The translations under genes and the position numbers were made by a program. A DNA stretch of 64,000 nucleotides from Limnephilus marmoratus (Eukaryota; Arthropoda; Insecta; Trichoptera; Limnephilidae), in contig OU862917.1 of NCBI GenBank assembly GCA_917880885.1, forward strand, positions 32,290,104 to 32,354,103, in the 5' to 3' direction. Shown piece by piece: positions 21,430-32,689 of this stretch. Position 1 is the first letter of the stretch; every line of letters begins with the position of its first letter. The notes beneath the pieces were generated by a model that saw nothing but the letters and a program-made list of their open reading frames with translations, was not told the origin of the DNA and ran no database searches.

Positions 21430-22060
21430 TATTTGAGAACGAGAAACAGGACACTGGCACTGTCACATTCACTCATCAAAAAGTCAATAATTGCCTTCCT
21501 GAAAGTGTGATATTGGTGTACTGTCTTTATTTCAATTGGTAAATTATAAAAAAAAATTCAGAGCAAGGAAGTTAAAGTGTGACTGGGCCATTGAGGTTTT
21601 TGTCACTGGAATAATAAAGTTGGATTGTTTGGAATATCTTTATACTATAGTTTGATTAAAAAATATGAATTTTATGAACTAGGATTATTAAAAAATATTG
21701 AAAGGTTAATTTTTGGAACCTTGTTGAACATCAAACGAAACATCGTAATTCAGGAAAAAAATTTCATCTGTTCGCAGTTGCATATTTATGAAGTTTGCAA
21801 ATAAAAAAGTCTTCACACTGGATGACCCCCTTAAGATATAATAATCTATTTTTAATTTCTCGTCAATTTAGATATGACAATGAGAATTATTGGTACTGAA
21901 ATAATCTAGAAAACATGAAAGTTAAAATAGTATGAGACTTTCTATAGACGAAAAAATCTCTTGAAAGCAAGTTCTAGAGACTTGAAATTTTTACGCAAAC
22001 CTTTCAGTACAAAATTTCTAACTGAACGCAACTATTTTTAGGCGCTGACAAAAATATTTC
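21430..22060. other. AT-rich, nothing recognised
   Basis: No coding or repeat signal was found. Confidence 0.3.
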
Positions 22061-22061
22061 C

Positions 22062-22392
22062 CACATGGCCCGTATCGTCTTTGGGGATCCTGTGTTAAGG
22101 GTCTTTTTAAAGAAATGAAGGAGTTAACATGGGTCTTACGGAGACCCATATTTTGGAAGGGGGAATCACAGAGGCCGGCAAATCGTCAAAAATAAGTCAG
22201 ATAAACGTTCCATTCTCATTGGACAAATGTCAACCATCTTAAAATATTAGGCGCGCATTTGGCCTGTTTCCCGACTATGCACTGGTGCCGAGTGTTTAAT
22301 GACGCTTTTTTCTCGGTGCATCTTTCATTGAAATACCCGCAGAACAAAGACAGCTTTTGGAGCATTCCTAATTGACGCCTATGCTCTAACTA
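22062..22392 (-). pseudogene. LINE J1 C-terminal fragment, heavily decayed
   Basis: The nucleotide order matches 4362-4690: GTCTTTGGGGAT, ATGGGTCTTACGGAGACCCA, GAGGCCGGCAAATCGT, GCGCGCATTTGGCCTGTTTC. Numerous substitutions and indels destroy the frame. It is the oldest-looking of the three J1 copies. Confidence 0.7.
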
Positions 22393-22416
22393 GTTTTTAT
22401 CATAAGCTCTGCTGCT

Positions 22417-23375
22417 TTGAAATATAAATTTACCACCAAAGAAATGAGAAAAGTAACCATAATAAGCAAAGATATATTTATTTTATATTTTCATGAGCTA
22501 AAAAAGATGACAATTATTATAAGCAATAATTGTCAGCCTGAAACACTCATTTACATTGAAAAATCTTCCGAGAAAAGATACTTGCCGCCAACGGGACTTG
22601 AACCCGTGTCCTTCTGATTGCCGGTCGGATGCTCTGACCACTGAGCTATGGCGGCTTATCAAATACCCGCCAAATAATTCAATATATACTAGTGTTTCAT
22701 TCAACAATTACTGCTTATTTTATTTTTTCCACCTGAAAACAACCAACTTTATTTTTGCGAGAGAAACATTGTTAGTGTTAAATCCCACGCTAGGTGGCGT
22801 CGAGACAAATTATGTCTGCATTTATTGGGGAAATACTTAAACTTGCCAAATATTAATTATTATTTTTTAATCTATAAACTAACGTTTAGACAACATTTTT
22901 ATGCATAGCACAAAGGGTAACAATTATTATAAGCAATAATTATCAGCCTGAAACACTCATTTACATTGAAAAATCTTCCGAGAAATGATACTTGCCCTTT
23001 GTGCTATGCATAAAAATCTTGTCTAAACGTTAGTTTATAAATTAAAAAATAATAACTAAAAAAGATGTTTAACAAATTATGTTAATGTACGTTGTGTGCT
23101 GTTTTCTCTAATTAACAATTTAATTCTGCTGATCCGAAGTTTCAATAATACTTCGGTTTGTATGGATTAAAAGTCTTGTTTTTTATTGATTTATTTTTTT
23201 AATTAACCAATAATTGTCAGCCTGAAACACTCAACACGGGTTCAAGTCCCGTTGGCGGCAAGTATTTTTTCTCGGAAGATTTTTCAAATGACAATTATTG
23301 CTTATAATAATTATTACCCTTTGTGCTATGTATAAAAATCTTGTCTTAAACGTTAGTTTGTAAATTAAAAATAAT
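22417..23375. mobile_element. Cluster of SINE-C copies in inverted arrangement
   Basis: Three copies share a tail of AATCTTCCGAGAAAAGATAC, a TGTTTCAGGCTGA block, AATTATTGCTTATAATAATT and ACCCTTTGTGCTATGCATAA. Copy 1 (22500-22735) is minus and carries the tRNA-like head. Copy 2 (22868-22996) is minus, cut just after the head, and runs directly into a plus-oriented tail (22996-23050). Copy 3 (23206-23375) is plus and starts inside the T arm of the head, preceded by a short inverted piece. This creates arms of about 45 bp around 22870-23045. Confidence 0.7.
22584..22655 (-). tRNA. tRNA-like unit (SINE-C head), likely a tRNA pseudogene
   Basis: 72 nt, read on the minus strand. A 7-bp acceptor stem (GCCGCCA with TGGCGGC), a D arm with AGCTCAGTGG, and a perfect 5-bp T stem around GGGTTCAAGTCCC are present. 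The anticodon loop is CCGGCAA, giving nominal anticodon GGC (Ala), but position 33 is C rather than the universal U, and the stem has one mismatch. It lies in a repeat with copies at 36473-36544 and 23233-23257. A functional tRNA gene is therefore doubtful. Confidence 0.5.
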
Positions 23376-24630
23376 AATTTTAATTAACCTCCTTTTTCGG
23401 GGCTTTTACATACGAATAGAAAGAAATATACAGTATTTATTGTACATAACTGAACCGCCTCGGTGTCAATATTTTATATTTGTTTAAAGATAAATTGAGG
23501 AAGCCTACCGACTTGGTATAATAATTGTTTCCCTCCATTAGTATTCTGGTCAAAGAGGAATACATGGTAGTTAGTTCCAGAATTTCTGCACTGATATAAA
23601 TCCTGACTTATAGTATGACGTAGTGGAATCCGGAAGCTTATTAATTCAAGCAATGCTGGACCATCATAGAAATACCTAGTCAGTGAAAATTCTTCTGTCT
23701 GACAGTTTGAGCATATTCATATCATGTATAATAGTGTTGTGGTTCAACATAATTGCTAGAATACCCATCTTAAAATTTAGAAAACGTAATTTTTTTTTTG
23801 TATTCTTTCAACAGCTTGTTACATATATATTATTAATATTCATATTATTATTATTATTATTCGTGTCGTATTTACAATGAATATCTAACTAGACTTAACG
23901 TCCGTTCTAAAGGATGCTCTTTATTAATTTGAAGCGGGGAATCGCTCACTAAAGGAGCCCGCCTATAGATCGCGTATGATCAGATTTTTCGTAACCGTTC
24001 GGATATTATACCCAAACGTACTACAATCATCTCTATCCTGTACTAAATATAAATACCAAAAACTAAATATAATAACGACATCTGTTGAGAGACATTGAAA
24101 CTACACACATAACTACATGCACTACAATATGTCAAACTAGTATAACTGCTAGTAAAATTACTTGCATCGAACTATTAATTTGAGATCCCTGAGGTGTACG
24201 TGTGGTTATAATCTTAACGTATGTAGTTTACGAATGTAGAAATACGCAACAACGCAAGGCTGATGTAAGCAATTCGTCTGCTTGTTTAGGAATAAATACA
24301 TTCCAAAACACGTAATTGCGTTATACTTTCATAAGACCAAAAACGTCCCGAGCGACCTTATATTTTAAAAGCTATATATCTCTCTTCCTCTCATGCAAAC
24401 ATATGTATTTTTCTTTTAACCATAAAGATAACGAATTAATACTTCTTATTGTCTGTGAAGTATGAAAGCTATCTTGCTTAGATATTTTACAATCTCGATC
24501 CAAAGTGACGGTTTCAGAATTTACGCAAGAAATCCAGGCTTCCGGATTGTGAGGTGCGAATATATTGAACCAAGCAGACGGGTTTTAATAGAAAGATTAC
24601 AGAAAGGACGTTTTAACGGTTTGGACATAC
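23376..24630. other. No recognised gene
   Basis: Mostly AT-rich. The frames at 23683-23880 and 24462-24704 are short and hydrophobic or overlap repeat sequence, and I do not treat them as genes. Confidence 0.3.
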
Positions 24631-24631
24631 A

Positions 24632-24795
24632 TACTGACCCCCAGATTCCTACCCACCCCTCATATCTTTTCCTTCCTACATCCTCTCCTTCCTTTTCTAA
24701 ATGACCCTTCACACAGCATACCCAAAGATAAAAAAATAAGCCCTGTGGGGAATAATCTTTTTCGGGGCTTCCTGTGTGGAGCGATTGTAAAAAAT
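24632..24795 (+). mobile_element. SINE-B 3' part with intact-style tail
   Basis: It begins at CTGACCCCCAGATTCCTACC and runs through CACACAGCATACCCAAAGAT to a decayed hairpin (GCCCTGTGGGG...TTTTTCGGGGC) and CCTGTGTGGAGCGATTGTAA with an A-rich end. It documents that the SINE-B 3' end equals that of LINE J1. Confidence 0.75.
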
Positions 24796-24825
24796 AAATA
24801 TCAAGTGAAAATATCAGAAGGGTGT

Positions 24826-25875
24826 AGGATTATTTTATTTTATTTTATTTTATTTATTTTGGAAAAAATTAACAGATATTTTACAATTATGATAATAACA
24901 TTAATAATATACATAATATCCAATGACAGATTTTCACATAATTAAAATTATAAATAAAAAGTAATACAAAAAAGTAAGGGTCCTGTACCCGTAAGAACTT
25001 AACAAAAATATAAAAATTATGAAAATTATTAAAAAAAAGATATAAAAAAACACAATATAAACTATAATAATCTGCTTACTAAATTTCAAACAAGAAGTAT
25101 TCAGAGTCAGAATTCTATTCTCACTCCACAACAACAATAATAATAATATGTACATTGTACAAATTGTACATACCTACAACTCAGAGTGAATACAACAGTA
25201 AGTCGAATGACAAGTATGTAACTGGAAAGGATTCAAAGCAATAACATGGTAACTTGCAATACGGTCAAAAAATTATTTAATGTTGGCTATGACATACTTT
25301 TTTAGGGTACTTAAATTACATGAGAATATGTCTATATTATTAAAATTCTTATCAAATACATTGCATGCTCTGAATATAAATGCATTTTGTCTGAAGATGA
25401 AAAAGTGATTTTTCTCTGGTTCTAACACCTGGGACTCTAAAATTAATCTCAGCCAATAGGGGCGAACAATCAATAAAACCATTGATAATTTTATGAAGTT
25501 ATATTATATCTGCAGAGTCTCTTCTAATTTTTAATGGTTTAAGTCCATAAAGGTCCAACGAGCTGTTTATGTCACGATTACCAATATTAAACTTGAAATT
25601 TAAATGATGGACAAATTTTCTTTGAATGGCTTCAATGCGTTTAATATAAATTTTATATTGAGGATTCCATATCTGAGAAGCAAATTCAAGATGACTGCGA
25701 ACATATGAAAAATACAATATTTTAAGTGTTTAAATGTTCTTGAATTCTTTTCCAATACGAAATAAGAATCCTAACATTCTAAGGGCTTTCTTCACAATCA
25801 TGTTAATATGTGCCTCGAATGTGAGTTTACTATCAAGTAGAACACCTAGATCACGAAATGTTTGGGTAAAGCATG
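24826..25875 (-). pseudogene. Jockey-like LINE (J2-type), C-terminus and 3' UTR
   Basis: The minus strand gives TFRDLGVLLDSKLTFEAHIN, MLGFLFRIGKEFKNI, a stop, YFSYVRSHLEFASQIWNPQY and RRDSADII. After one frame change come CSPLLAEINFRVPGVRTREK and NFNNIDIFS. The RT catalytic site is missing. An AT-rich 3' UTR of about 440 bp ends in repeated AAAAT units at 24826-24856. At least one stop and one frameshift make it dead. Confidence 0.8.
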
Positions 25876-25879
25876 TGAA

Positions 25880-26334
25880 TAAAGCATGTAGTATTTACAT
25901 GTACAAACAGTTTTTATTTTTTTAATATAATTTATTTTCATATAAAAGCTCTACACCACTTGTCGGTTTGAAAAAATAATAATACATTCATTTCTTGAAA
26001 ACAGAATTAACTATAATTTTCAAAAGAATTTTTCATAAAAACATCGACATTAATGAAAAAAAAACTTTTTTATTATTGCTTCCTTTTTATGCATAAATAT
26101 TTATGGTTGCTTCCGTTTATAACCCTCTAAATAACGTTAATATCTTAAATTAAATTTGGTTTGTGCGGAGTGTGGCGCTAAGTAATGTGTTCGGTACTGT
26201 GTTAACCAGATTGCCAACCACTGAAGAAATAAACCCCATGGAAGTGTATCGTGGGCGTGACAGTGTGCCTGAAGAAAGTTAATTTTTTTCCGTGTATCTC
26301 ACTTCTGGTGAAATTTATTATTCATTTTCACATA
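25880..26334. other. AT-rich, nothing recognised
   Basis: No coding or repeat signal. The satellite-like array begins at its right edge. Confidence 0.3.
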
Positions 26335-26624
26335 TTGAATTTTATTCTTATTTATAACATAAATATCTAATCGAGGTCGAAAGGTCTTGTGTAAATTACT
26401 GAAATCTGCTGAAATCGAGCAACCATTATTTTCAATTATATTATTTATAAATTGTAAATTAATGAAATCTGTTGAAATTGAGAATCAATTTTCGAATATC
26501 GAATTTCTTTAATTCATGATACACGTATCTAATCGAAATCAATAGGTATTTTGTAAATGAATGAAATCTGCTGAAATTCAGCAACCGTTTTCAAATATCA
26601 ATTTTTTCTTATTTATAATATAGA

Positions 26625-27603
26625 CTAGCAGACCCGACCACACGTTGCTGTGGCTAACGAAACACAACGCCATTACAAAATCCACACCACCCGCTTGCCA
26701 GCTGCCCGCTGCTCGCTGCCCGCTGCCCGCTGCCTGAATTGAATATTTGAATTTCTCGGCTTTTCTCTACTATAATAAGCATGTATTATACATATAAACC
26801 AAAGATATTCAAATACAGAAGAGATATGCTATGGTGTCCGCGCAACTGTCGCCGGACTACGCGCTAATTAGCGTAGTTTTCATACAAAAAGAATTTGTTC
26901 ATTTCGTTGATTTTTTGAAAATGTGCATTAATATTGGTTAACAATATATTTTGAATAAGGAAAGAATTCGTTCATTTAGTTTAACGTTCGTTTGGTTTAT
27001 TCGTTAATTATTTGTTCTTTTAGTTTATTTGTTAATTGTTAAACAATATCGGCAACACCCGGAAGCGCAGACCCACATAGTAAAAACAGCAGATAGCACA
27101 TCTACTTATATTTCAATATCTTTGATATAAACCTTCCCCTTGAATCACTCTATCTATTGGTGAAAACCGCATGAAAATCTGTTTCGTAGTTTAAAAGATC
27201 TATGCGCACATACATTTTGAGCGACTTCATTTTATACTGTGTAATGCAATTCGAGCGATCGCCACTAATTATACAGTGCTTGCAATGCAACACTGGATAT
27301 TTGAAAAGGGAAAATCAAATACCTACTTACTCTAGGACATGTATTTTCCAATTTCTTCCGTAGAACGAATTTCAAAAGTGACTATAGTACGGCCCGCCAG
27401 CCGTTTTAAATCGCACAAAAATATGTTTTCTTTGAATTTCTCGGCTTTTCTCTAATATAATTTACATGTATTATGCATATAAACATTCCTCTTCAATTAC
27501 TCTATCTATTGGTGAAAACGGTATGAAAATGCGTTGCGTAGTTTAAAAGATTAACGCGCACATACATTTTGAGCGACTTCATTTTATACCTACTATGTAA
27601 TGA
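26625..27603 (-). mobile_element. Helitron with duplicated 5' region, holding MITE copy 2
   Basis: The 3' end on the minus strand is GTGGTCGGGTCTGCTAG at 26625, followed by T. The 5' end is A then TCATTACATAG at 27603. The 5' segment (ATGAAGTCGCTCAAAATGTA, ACTACG..., CCAATAGATAGAGT) occurs twice, at about 27130-27240 and 27440-27600, so one copy may be nested in another. No Rep/helicase. This family is widespread in lepidopterans. Confidence 0.8.
26800..27124. mobile_element. 325-bp hAT-type MITE, copy 2
   Basis: Same orientation and length as the copy at 12340-12664. Perfect 8-bp duplications ATATAAAC lie at 26792-26799 and 27125-27132. The second copy of the surrounding Helitron segment, at about 27470, provides the empty site. 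Confidence 0.92.
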
Positions 27604-27930
27604 TATCTCATCGAAATCGAAAGATCTTACGTAAATTTCTGAAATCTGCTGAAATTGAGAATAAATTTTTGAATATCGAATTTCTTGTAGTGACAAGATC
27701 GAAAAGTATTTTGTAAATTACTAAAATCTGCTGAAATTGAGCAACTATATTCAAATATCTAATTCATAACATGCATATCTAATCGACATGTCTTACAAAA
27801 AACTCGAATTTTTCTTTTTCATAATATTTATATTTATATCTAATCGAAATCAAAAGGTCTTTTGTAAATTTTTGAAATCCGTTGAATTTGAGCAACCATT
27901 TTTAAATATCGAATTTCTTTCTTGAACAGA

Positions 27931-28037
27931 TAATATCCATGTTTCATGTTTCATTGCCAAAAACGCAAAAAAGTAAATTGGCGATATCAGTTTTCTTCAA
28001 ATCGGTATAGACCACACTTCTTGGGATTATCTGTTCA
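27931..28037. mobile_element. Possible ~107-bp MITE
   Basis: Inverted ends GAACAGATAATATCC and GGATTATCTGTTC enclose about 75 bp. There is no second copy and no clear duplication, so this is tentative. Confidence 0.3.
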
Positions 28038-28039
28038 GT

Positions 28040-29695
28040 GTTGCCAACGCTAATTATATTATAGGGCGTAGTAAATAATGTCTATATAACGCTCGTTGCC
28101 AAGAATTAGGCCTATTGCGGTATTATTTGATATTCAGAAGACCAGAAATAAGCTCCAGTACTCCTCACGGAGGTACGCACTTACTGATTATTTCTTCAAA
28201 GTAGATGAGACGTATATATACCTTTTTGTGCTGTATCATAGTCTTAGAAATTAAGATCATAATCGTTTCAAATGTTGGATTTTCACGTTGGAAGGTGACA
28301 CAGATTAATATTTATTTAATAAAATAATATCAGCTCCCGATATTTTCAATCAGCTAAAAAAATTAAAGCATTCAATAATGTTAAGAGGAATATAAACGCT
28401 AGAAATATTTCGAATCTCTTGCCTGCAAAATTTTAAAATCGAGCGTATTTTTGCACGAGGCTAGTAAGCGAAAAAGTGGTTTTTATTTATTTTGTGCATA
28501 ATTTTATAAGAACGAAAAAAAGTTAGAACATAGATAAAGTCAAAAATAGTCTTAGCCGTAAAGGGGTATTTTTTTAAAAATTGTTACTTACATTACTTCA
28601 TAGTTAAGTTATGAGAAAACATTTTTTTTAGTGGTTTACGCTTATATTTTTTGTTACGTAAATAATAATTTTATTGTAATTCCAATACATAGATAAAGTA
28701 GTTAAAGCTTCAATTTATCCGTAGCATATTTTTTGATGTTCATACTGTCAGCCGATTTGTCGTAAAGATTAATCAAAATAGTATCTAAATAGGATTTCAC
28801 GTATATATTCATCTTAAGGCTAAGTCCGACATTTGTCACTAAATTCAGGTCGCAAACTGCGACTCTACTGATTGGCGTTAAGTGCTGCAGAGCAAAGCCA
28901 ATGCAACCCTCGAAGCACCAGTCCCGTAACTACGTGATCGCTAAGTTATACGGGACGATTAAATAGCATACACTCTCAAAACCTGGTGGATAGTTCAGAT
29001 TACTTCACAATGTTTTTTTTAAAATTCGCAATATTATAGCAAGAGGTTACGATACATGCGCCATGTCTGAGATGTTATTTTGCACTGAACAGCAAAGCAC
29101 ACTGTCACCTCTCCAAAATTGAGTACATTCTTGCAACAATTTTTGATGGTGACATTTAGGATGGAAAGATTAGGTAGGTCGGATAAATTCAGGATTTTGA
29201 CATATGCTATCCACCAAGTCTGCGAATGCAATACCCAATCAATCCCATATAATAATGCGCGGACAAGGGTCCTCTTCACTAATGTTTAAATTTGTGTTGA
29301 AGTATTGCGCAATCTAAAAATATTCGACCCCTAGACAAAATAATATCACGTCATCAATTATTCCTGGTTAACATTCAATTTCAAATATATTCGCTGTTTT
29401 AGTGCGCATCCCAAAATGAAATATTCCCTTTGAATACATGTGAACGATTCTTTCGGTTTTGTTATTACAAATGGATATTATGCAATTAAAAATATTCAAA
29501 TTCTTAACGCACACATGGATATAATTTTTAAAGTTGCTTTTCGATTTTTTTGTAATGCTATACTTACCACTTTCAACAAAACTAAAAACGCATTTAATAA
29601 GACAAACTTTTTATAAAGGTATTGTTCCTTTAAATTTATACAAAAAAAAAAAATTGTAAAACCTTAACCGGGTGAACTTTGTCGGTTTTCTATTT
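28040..29695. other. No recognised gene
   Basis: A minus frame of 81 codons (29034-29279) and the GC-richer patch 28840-28970 show no recognisable similarity. The rest is AT-rich. Confidence 0.3.
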
Positions 29696-29697
29696 CA

Positions 29698-30308
29698 TCT
29701 ATATATATATTAAAATGAATCCCGTTTCCCTTGGTCGCGCCATAACTACAAAACGACTTTACCTATTTCATTCATCTTTTTTTTAAAGTTTTCTAATACT
29801 TTGTAGAAGGTTCTTACGGAAAGAAAAAATAAGAAAAATGAATAATTTCAGAAAACTTGATGACTATTTTAGCTTCGCACGTTTGACAGTTACCGCCTTT
29901 GATGAAATTGAATTTAGCAGGCAGCTGTTTTTTTTGTATTAAAAGAATTGTCTATGGATTTTCAAAATTGTAGATATTAATAGGTACCTTTGTTAGGTAC
30001 CAAATTTGATTGATTGTTCTTTTAATATACAAAAGTGAATATTTGTAATATACGAAAAATGAAATTTTGAATAAAAATTGTAATAGGTGGCACGCCAGCT
30101 GTTTGAAAACTGAATGTACTTGGACTGAATATATGGAACGCTGGAGGGGGTTTTGCGGGACGGTGGAGCGGGAGAGGGGTGAGGGTTGGCGGGGAAGGTG
30201 GAAGGCGAACGCGGGAGGGTAGGGAATGCGGGAGGGGAACGGGGTTACAGGAAGAAACAATTTATTTCTTTGAATATGGCATTACAACGCATGTCGGGAA
30301 CCAGCTAG
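29698..30308 (+). mobile_element. Helitron H3, full length (611 bp)
   Basis: It starts A then TCTATATATATATTAAAATG at 29698, with the lepidopteran-type ATGAATCCCGTTTCCCTTGG close behind. It ends GTCGGGAACCAGCTAG at 30308, followed by T. The purine-rich block 30138-30250 (GGGAGAGGGG-type) matches the tract of the other family members. No Rep/helicase, so non-autonomous. Confidence 0.88.
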
Positions 30309-30510
30309 TAGAATATATTTTCAAATTTTACTGGAGCTTTTATGATAAAATAATAAATGGCAAATGCAAAGATAAAGCTTGGTGTTCTCTCTTTCTAAAT
30401 TTGCTTGTATTATAATATAGCTGAACGATAAAAGAGATAGAACCAATTTTATGAGGACGTATTTGCATCATTTTAAGAGCTTAAGCTGGGTATAAATTCG
30501 AATGGTTTAA

Positions 30511-31143
30511 GAGGGCATTACCAGAGAAAACCAGAAACATGTCATTTTCAAATCAGATTTTAGACGTATTGACTCTTTTTAAGAGAATTTTTTTTAATTT
30601 TTAGTATAATAAGGTTATTCCATAGGTCGTTGGCAGATTTGTTAAATTTTCAAAAAAGATTTCGTATTATACCACACTCATTTCAAATAATATAATCATG
30701 CAGAAAAATAAATCAATATGTTATCTAGCAAACGCATGTTTTAGAATTTTAATTTTAGTTTCAATAAAATCATTAAAAAATATGTACGTAAATGTGTTTC
30801 TTGACGAAAATTGGTCCATTTGTGTATTTATTTGCGCACTTACAAACTAATATATTTCAAATTTTTTTAACATTCTTATTAAATTTAGACATTATTGAAA
30901 AATGATAAACACTTATAATCAAAAAATAATTACAAAAAGTACATTATTTTAATAGTTTTAACATCACGCCTTTCAGCATTTTTGGATGAAGGTATAAATT
31001 AAAGCTAATTTGGATTGAAATAAATTCGATATTGAGTTATAATTTAAAAAAGCTGGTACGGAGAATAATTAATCTTTCTCATTGTAACCGTCCTGCACGA
31101 TTGTAAGAACAACTTTCGACGAAATGTGGATTTTCGTCCGCTC
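30511..31143. mobile_element. TTAA-flanked non-autonomous element, copy 2 (633 bp)
   Basis: TTAA at 30507-30510 and 31144-31147. It starts GAGGGCATTACCAG. The right end is shortened: the CTGGCTGGTTAAACG block is deleted, leaving CGTCCGCTC before TTAA. Internal deletions compared with copy 1. Confidence 0.75.
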
Positions 31144-31149
31144 TTAAAT

Positions 31150-31944
31150 TGGGTATAAATCATCGATAATTCGAAAGTGCTTCTGCTACCCTAACATAGA
31201 TACATTTATTTTTTCTATCGATTTCTGTATTATAATTTATATTTGATCGCTAATAGATACATTTAAGACCGTTAGTACCAATTGAAATCCATGATCCATC
31301 CTCATAATTATGAGAATACTATTTTTTATATCTAAAACCATGATCATAATATATCATCTTTATGATAGTGATAATATTAATATCAGCAACCTTTATATCC
31401 CACTTAATCTCAAGATATATGATATCGATCGCTTCTGAAAAAATCTCCTTATGAATCCCACTCGGGGCGGAGGGCGACTTGGCAGGGACTTGAGGAGCAC
31501 TTAACAGATTCCGAGGACCCTTAAGGAGTTTTACGTCAGCGATTAAGACCCACACCACGGGAATGATTAATTGAAACAATGTGATATTTAACGCTGTCGC
31601 ATGGTCACACTGTGTTATGTGCCAAGAGGACTTCGGCACTAGGAAAGTGGGCAATATTTTCATTTATGAAGATCATCCACACTTGTGAATCTTGTAAAAG
31701 TATTGCGCAATCTAATCTAATCCAATTGAAGATCTACGCTCTACCAGTAAATAGCATAAAATCGAAAACGAAAAAAAAACTAACATAAACGCGTATTTTA
31801 TCTATTTACATTGTGGTTTTTAATTTGTATTAGTTCAATTTATTATCTTTGGCTTTCTTCTAAAAGGACCTATGTTTGTTTTTCACGAGGCTTACTTTTT
31901 TTTTCTTTTTTGATAAGTTTTGATTTTAAGTAAAAAATTTGAAA
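31150..31944. other. Unassigned sequence with a 114-codon minus frame
   Basis: The frame at 31319-31663 (minus) includes LIADVKLLKGPRNLLSAPQV and KSPSAPSGIHKEI in a GC-richer patch (31430-31640). I recognise no family and cannot say whether it is a decayed element or a host exon. Confidence 0.15.
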
Positions 31945-32686
31945 TTTGGGAGGCGGCTCGAGACTCCAAGTGGCTCGCTACGTTTGATGACTTAAAAGAG
32001 GTACCCGGGTTCATGTGGTGAGGTTTGTCTAGGTGTTGGCGGCGAATGCGTTTGCCCACCTTTTTATTTTATTTTTTAAATGAATACCTCACAAGAGTCC
32101 CAATTGGGGTATGTTGTGAGGCTGAAGGTAGCTGGGAGGTAAGGAGATAGGAAGAGGAATGTGGAGAAGTACCTGGTTATTCAGATCTGATCACCAACCA
32201 CGGCTAAAGCCATTTCAAGCAACGTTTCAATTCTGAATGGTGGTCTTACACCAGGGCGATACTAAGAGTATTCTATTCCATTTGCCGCAAATATACTATA
32301 TATTATTTTTAGTGAGTAAATCGTGAAATAACACAGATCAATCAAATAAAATTTATTTGCGCACGCCGGGTTCGAACTCGCGACCTTCGGATTGCGAGTC
32401 AAGAGCTTTTCTGCTTGGCGGGCTGGGTTAGGAGACTGGTTGAGGGAGACATAATTTAGATCTCTCCGGACTCTCCCGACCCATCGCCTTGCCCCGCAGT
32501 GAGAGGGATGGATTCATACGATCGCCACTCCTGAACACATTGACCCCCAGATTCCTTCCCACCTCTCATACCCTTTTCCTTCCCAGAACTTCCTTTCTAA
32601 AGAGACCCCACACACAGCATTCCCAAGGATTACAAAGGGATTTATTTTCCGCAGGGCCTCCTGTGTGTAGCTAATTTAAATAAAAT
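31945..32686 (+). mobile_element. SINE-B copy interrupted by SINE-A
   Basis: The left part (31945-32062) gives the 5' block TTTGGGAGGCGGC, a deletion of about 70 bp, then CTCGCTACGTTTGATGACTT and TGTTGGCGGCG. The right part (32408-32686) resumes at GGCGGGCTGGG and continues to ACACAGCATTCCC, a decayed hairpin and CCTGTGTGTAGCTAATTTAA. The break matches the continuous sequence near 51770. Confidence 0.8.
32083..32410 (-). mobile_element. SINE-A copy 3, inserted in SINE-B
   Basis: The minus strand has the tRNA-like head from the anticodon arm on (CTCGCAA loop, box B GTTCGAACC at 32370-32378) and the family body to CAACATACCCCAATTGGGAC. Box A is missing. CTTTTT and CTTTT flank the insertion as a possible short duplication. 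Confidence 0.8.
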
Positions 32687-32689
32687 AGA

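Larger units (their letters stand above)
26335..27935 (+). repeat. Degenerate ~95-bp tandem repeat, split by a Helitron
   Basis: About seven units, some shortened, share TATCTAATCGAAATC, AGGTCTTTTGTAAATTA, TGAAATCTGCTGAAATTGAG, CAACCATTTT and AATATCGAATTTCTT. Units occupy 26350-26624 and 27604-27935. Joining the flanks of the Helitron at 26624/27604 gives a normal unit junction, so the array is older than the insertion. It is unlike any other sequence in the window. Confidence 0.8.

Noticed and set aside
26335..27935. CRISPR-like repeat spacing
   Set aside because: Units are ~95 bp, degenerate and contiguous without unique spacers; the genome is eukaryotic.
28840..28970. Possible small structured RNA
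   Set aside because: A GC-richer patch with weak pairing only; no box motifs or second copy to support it.
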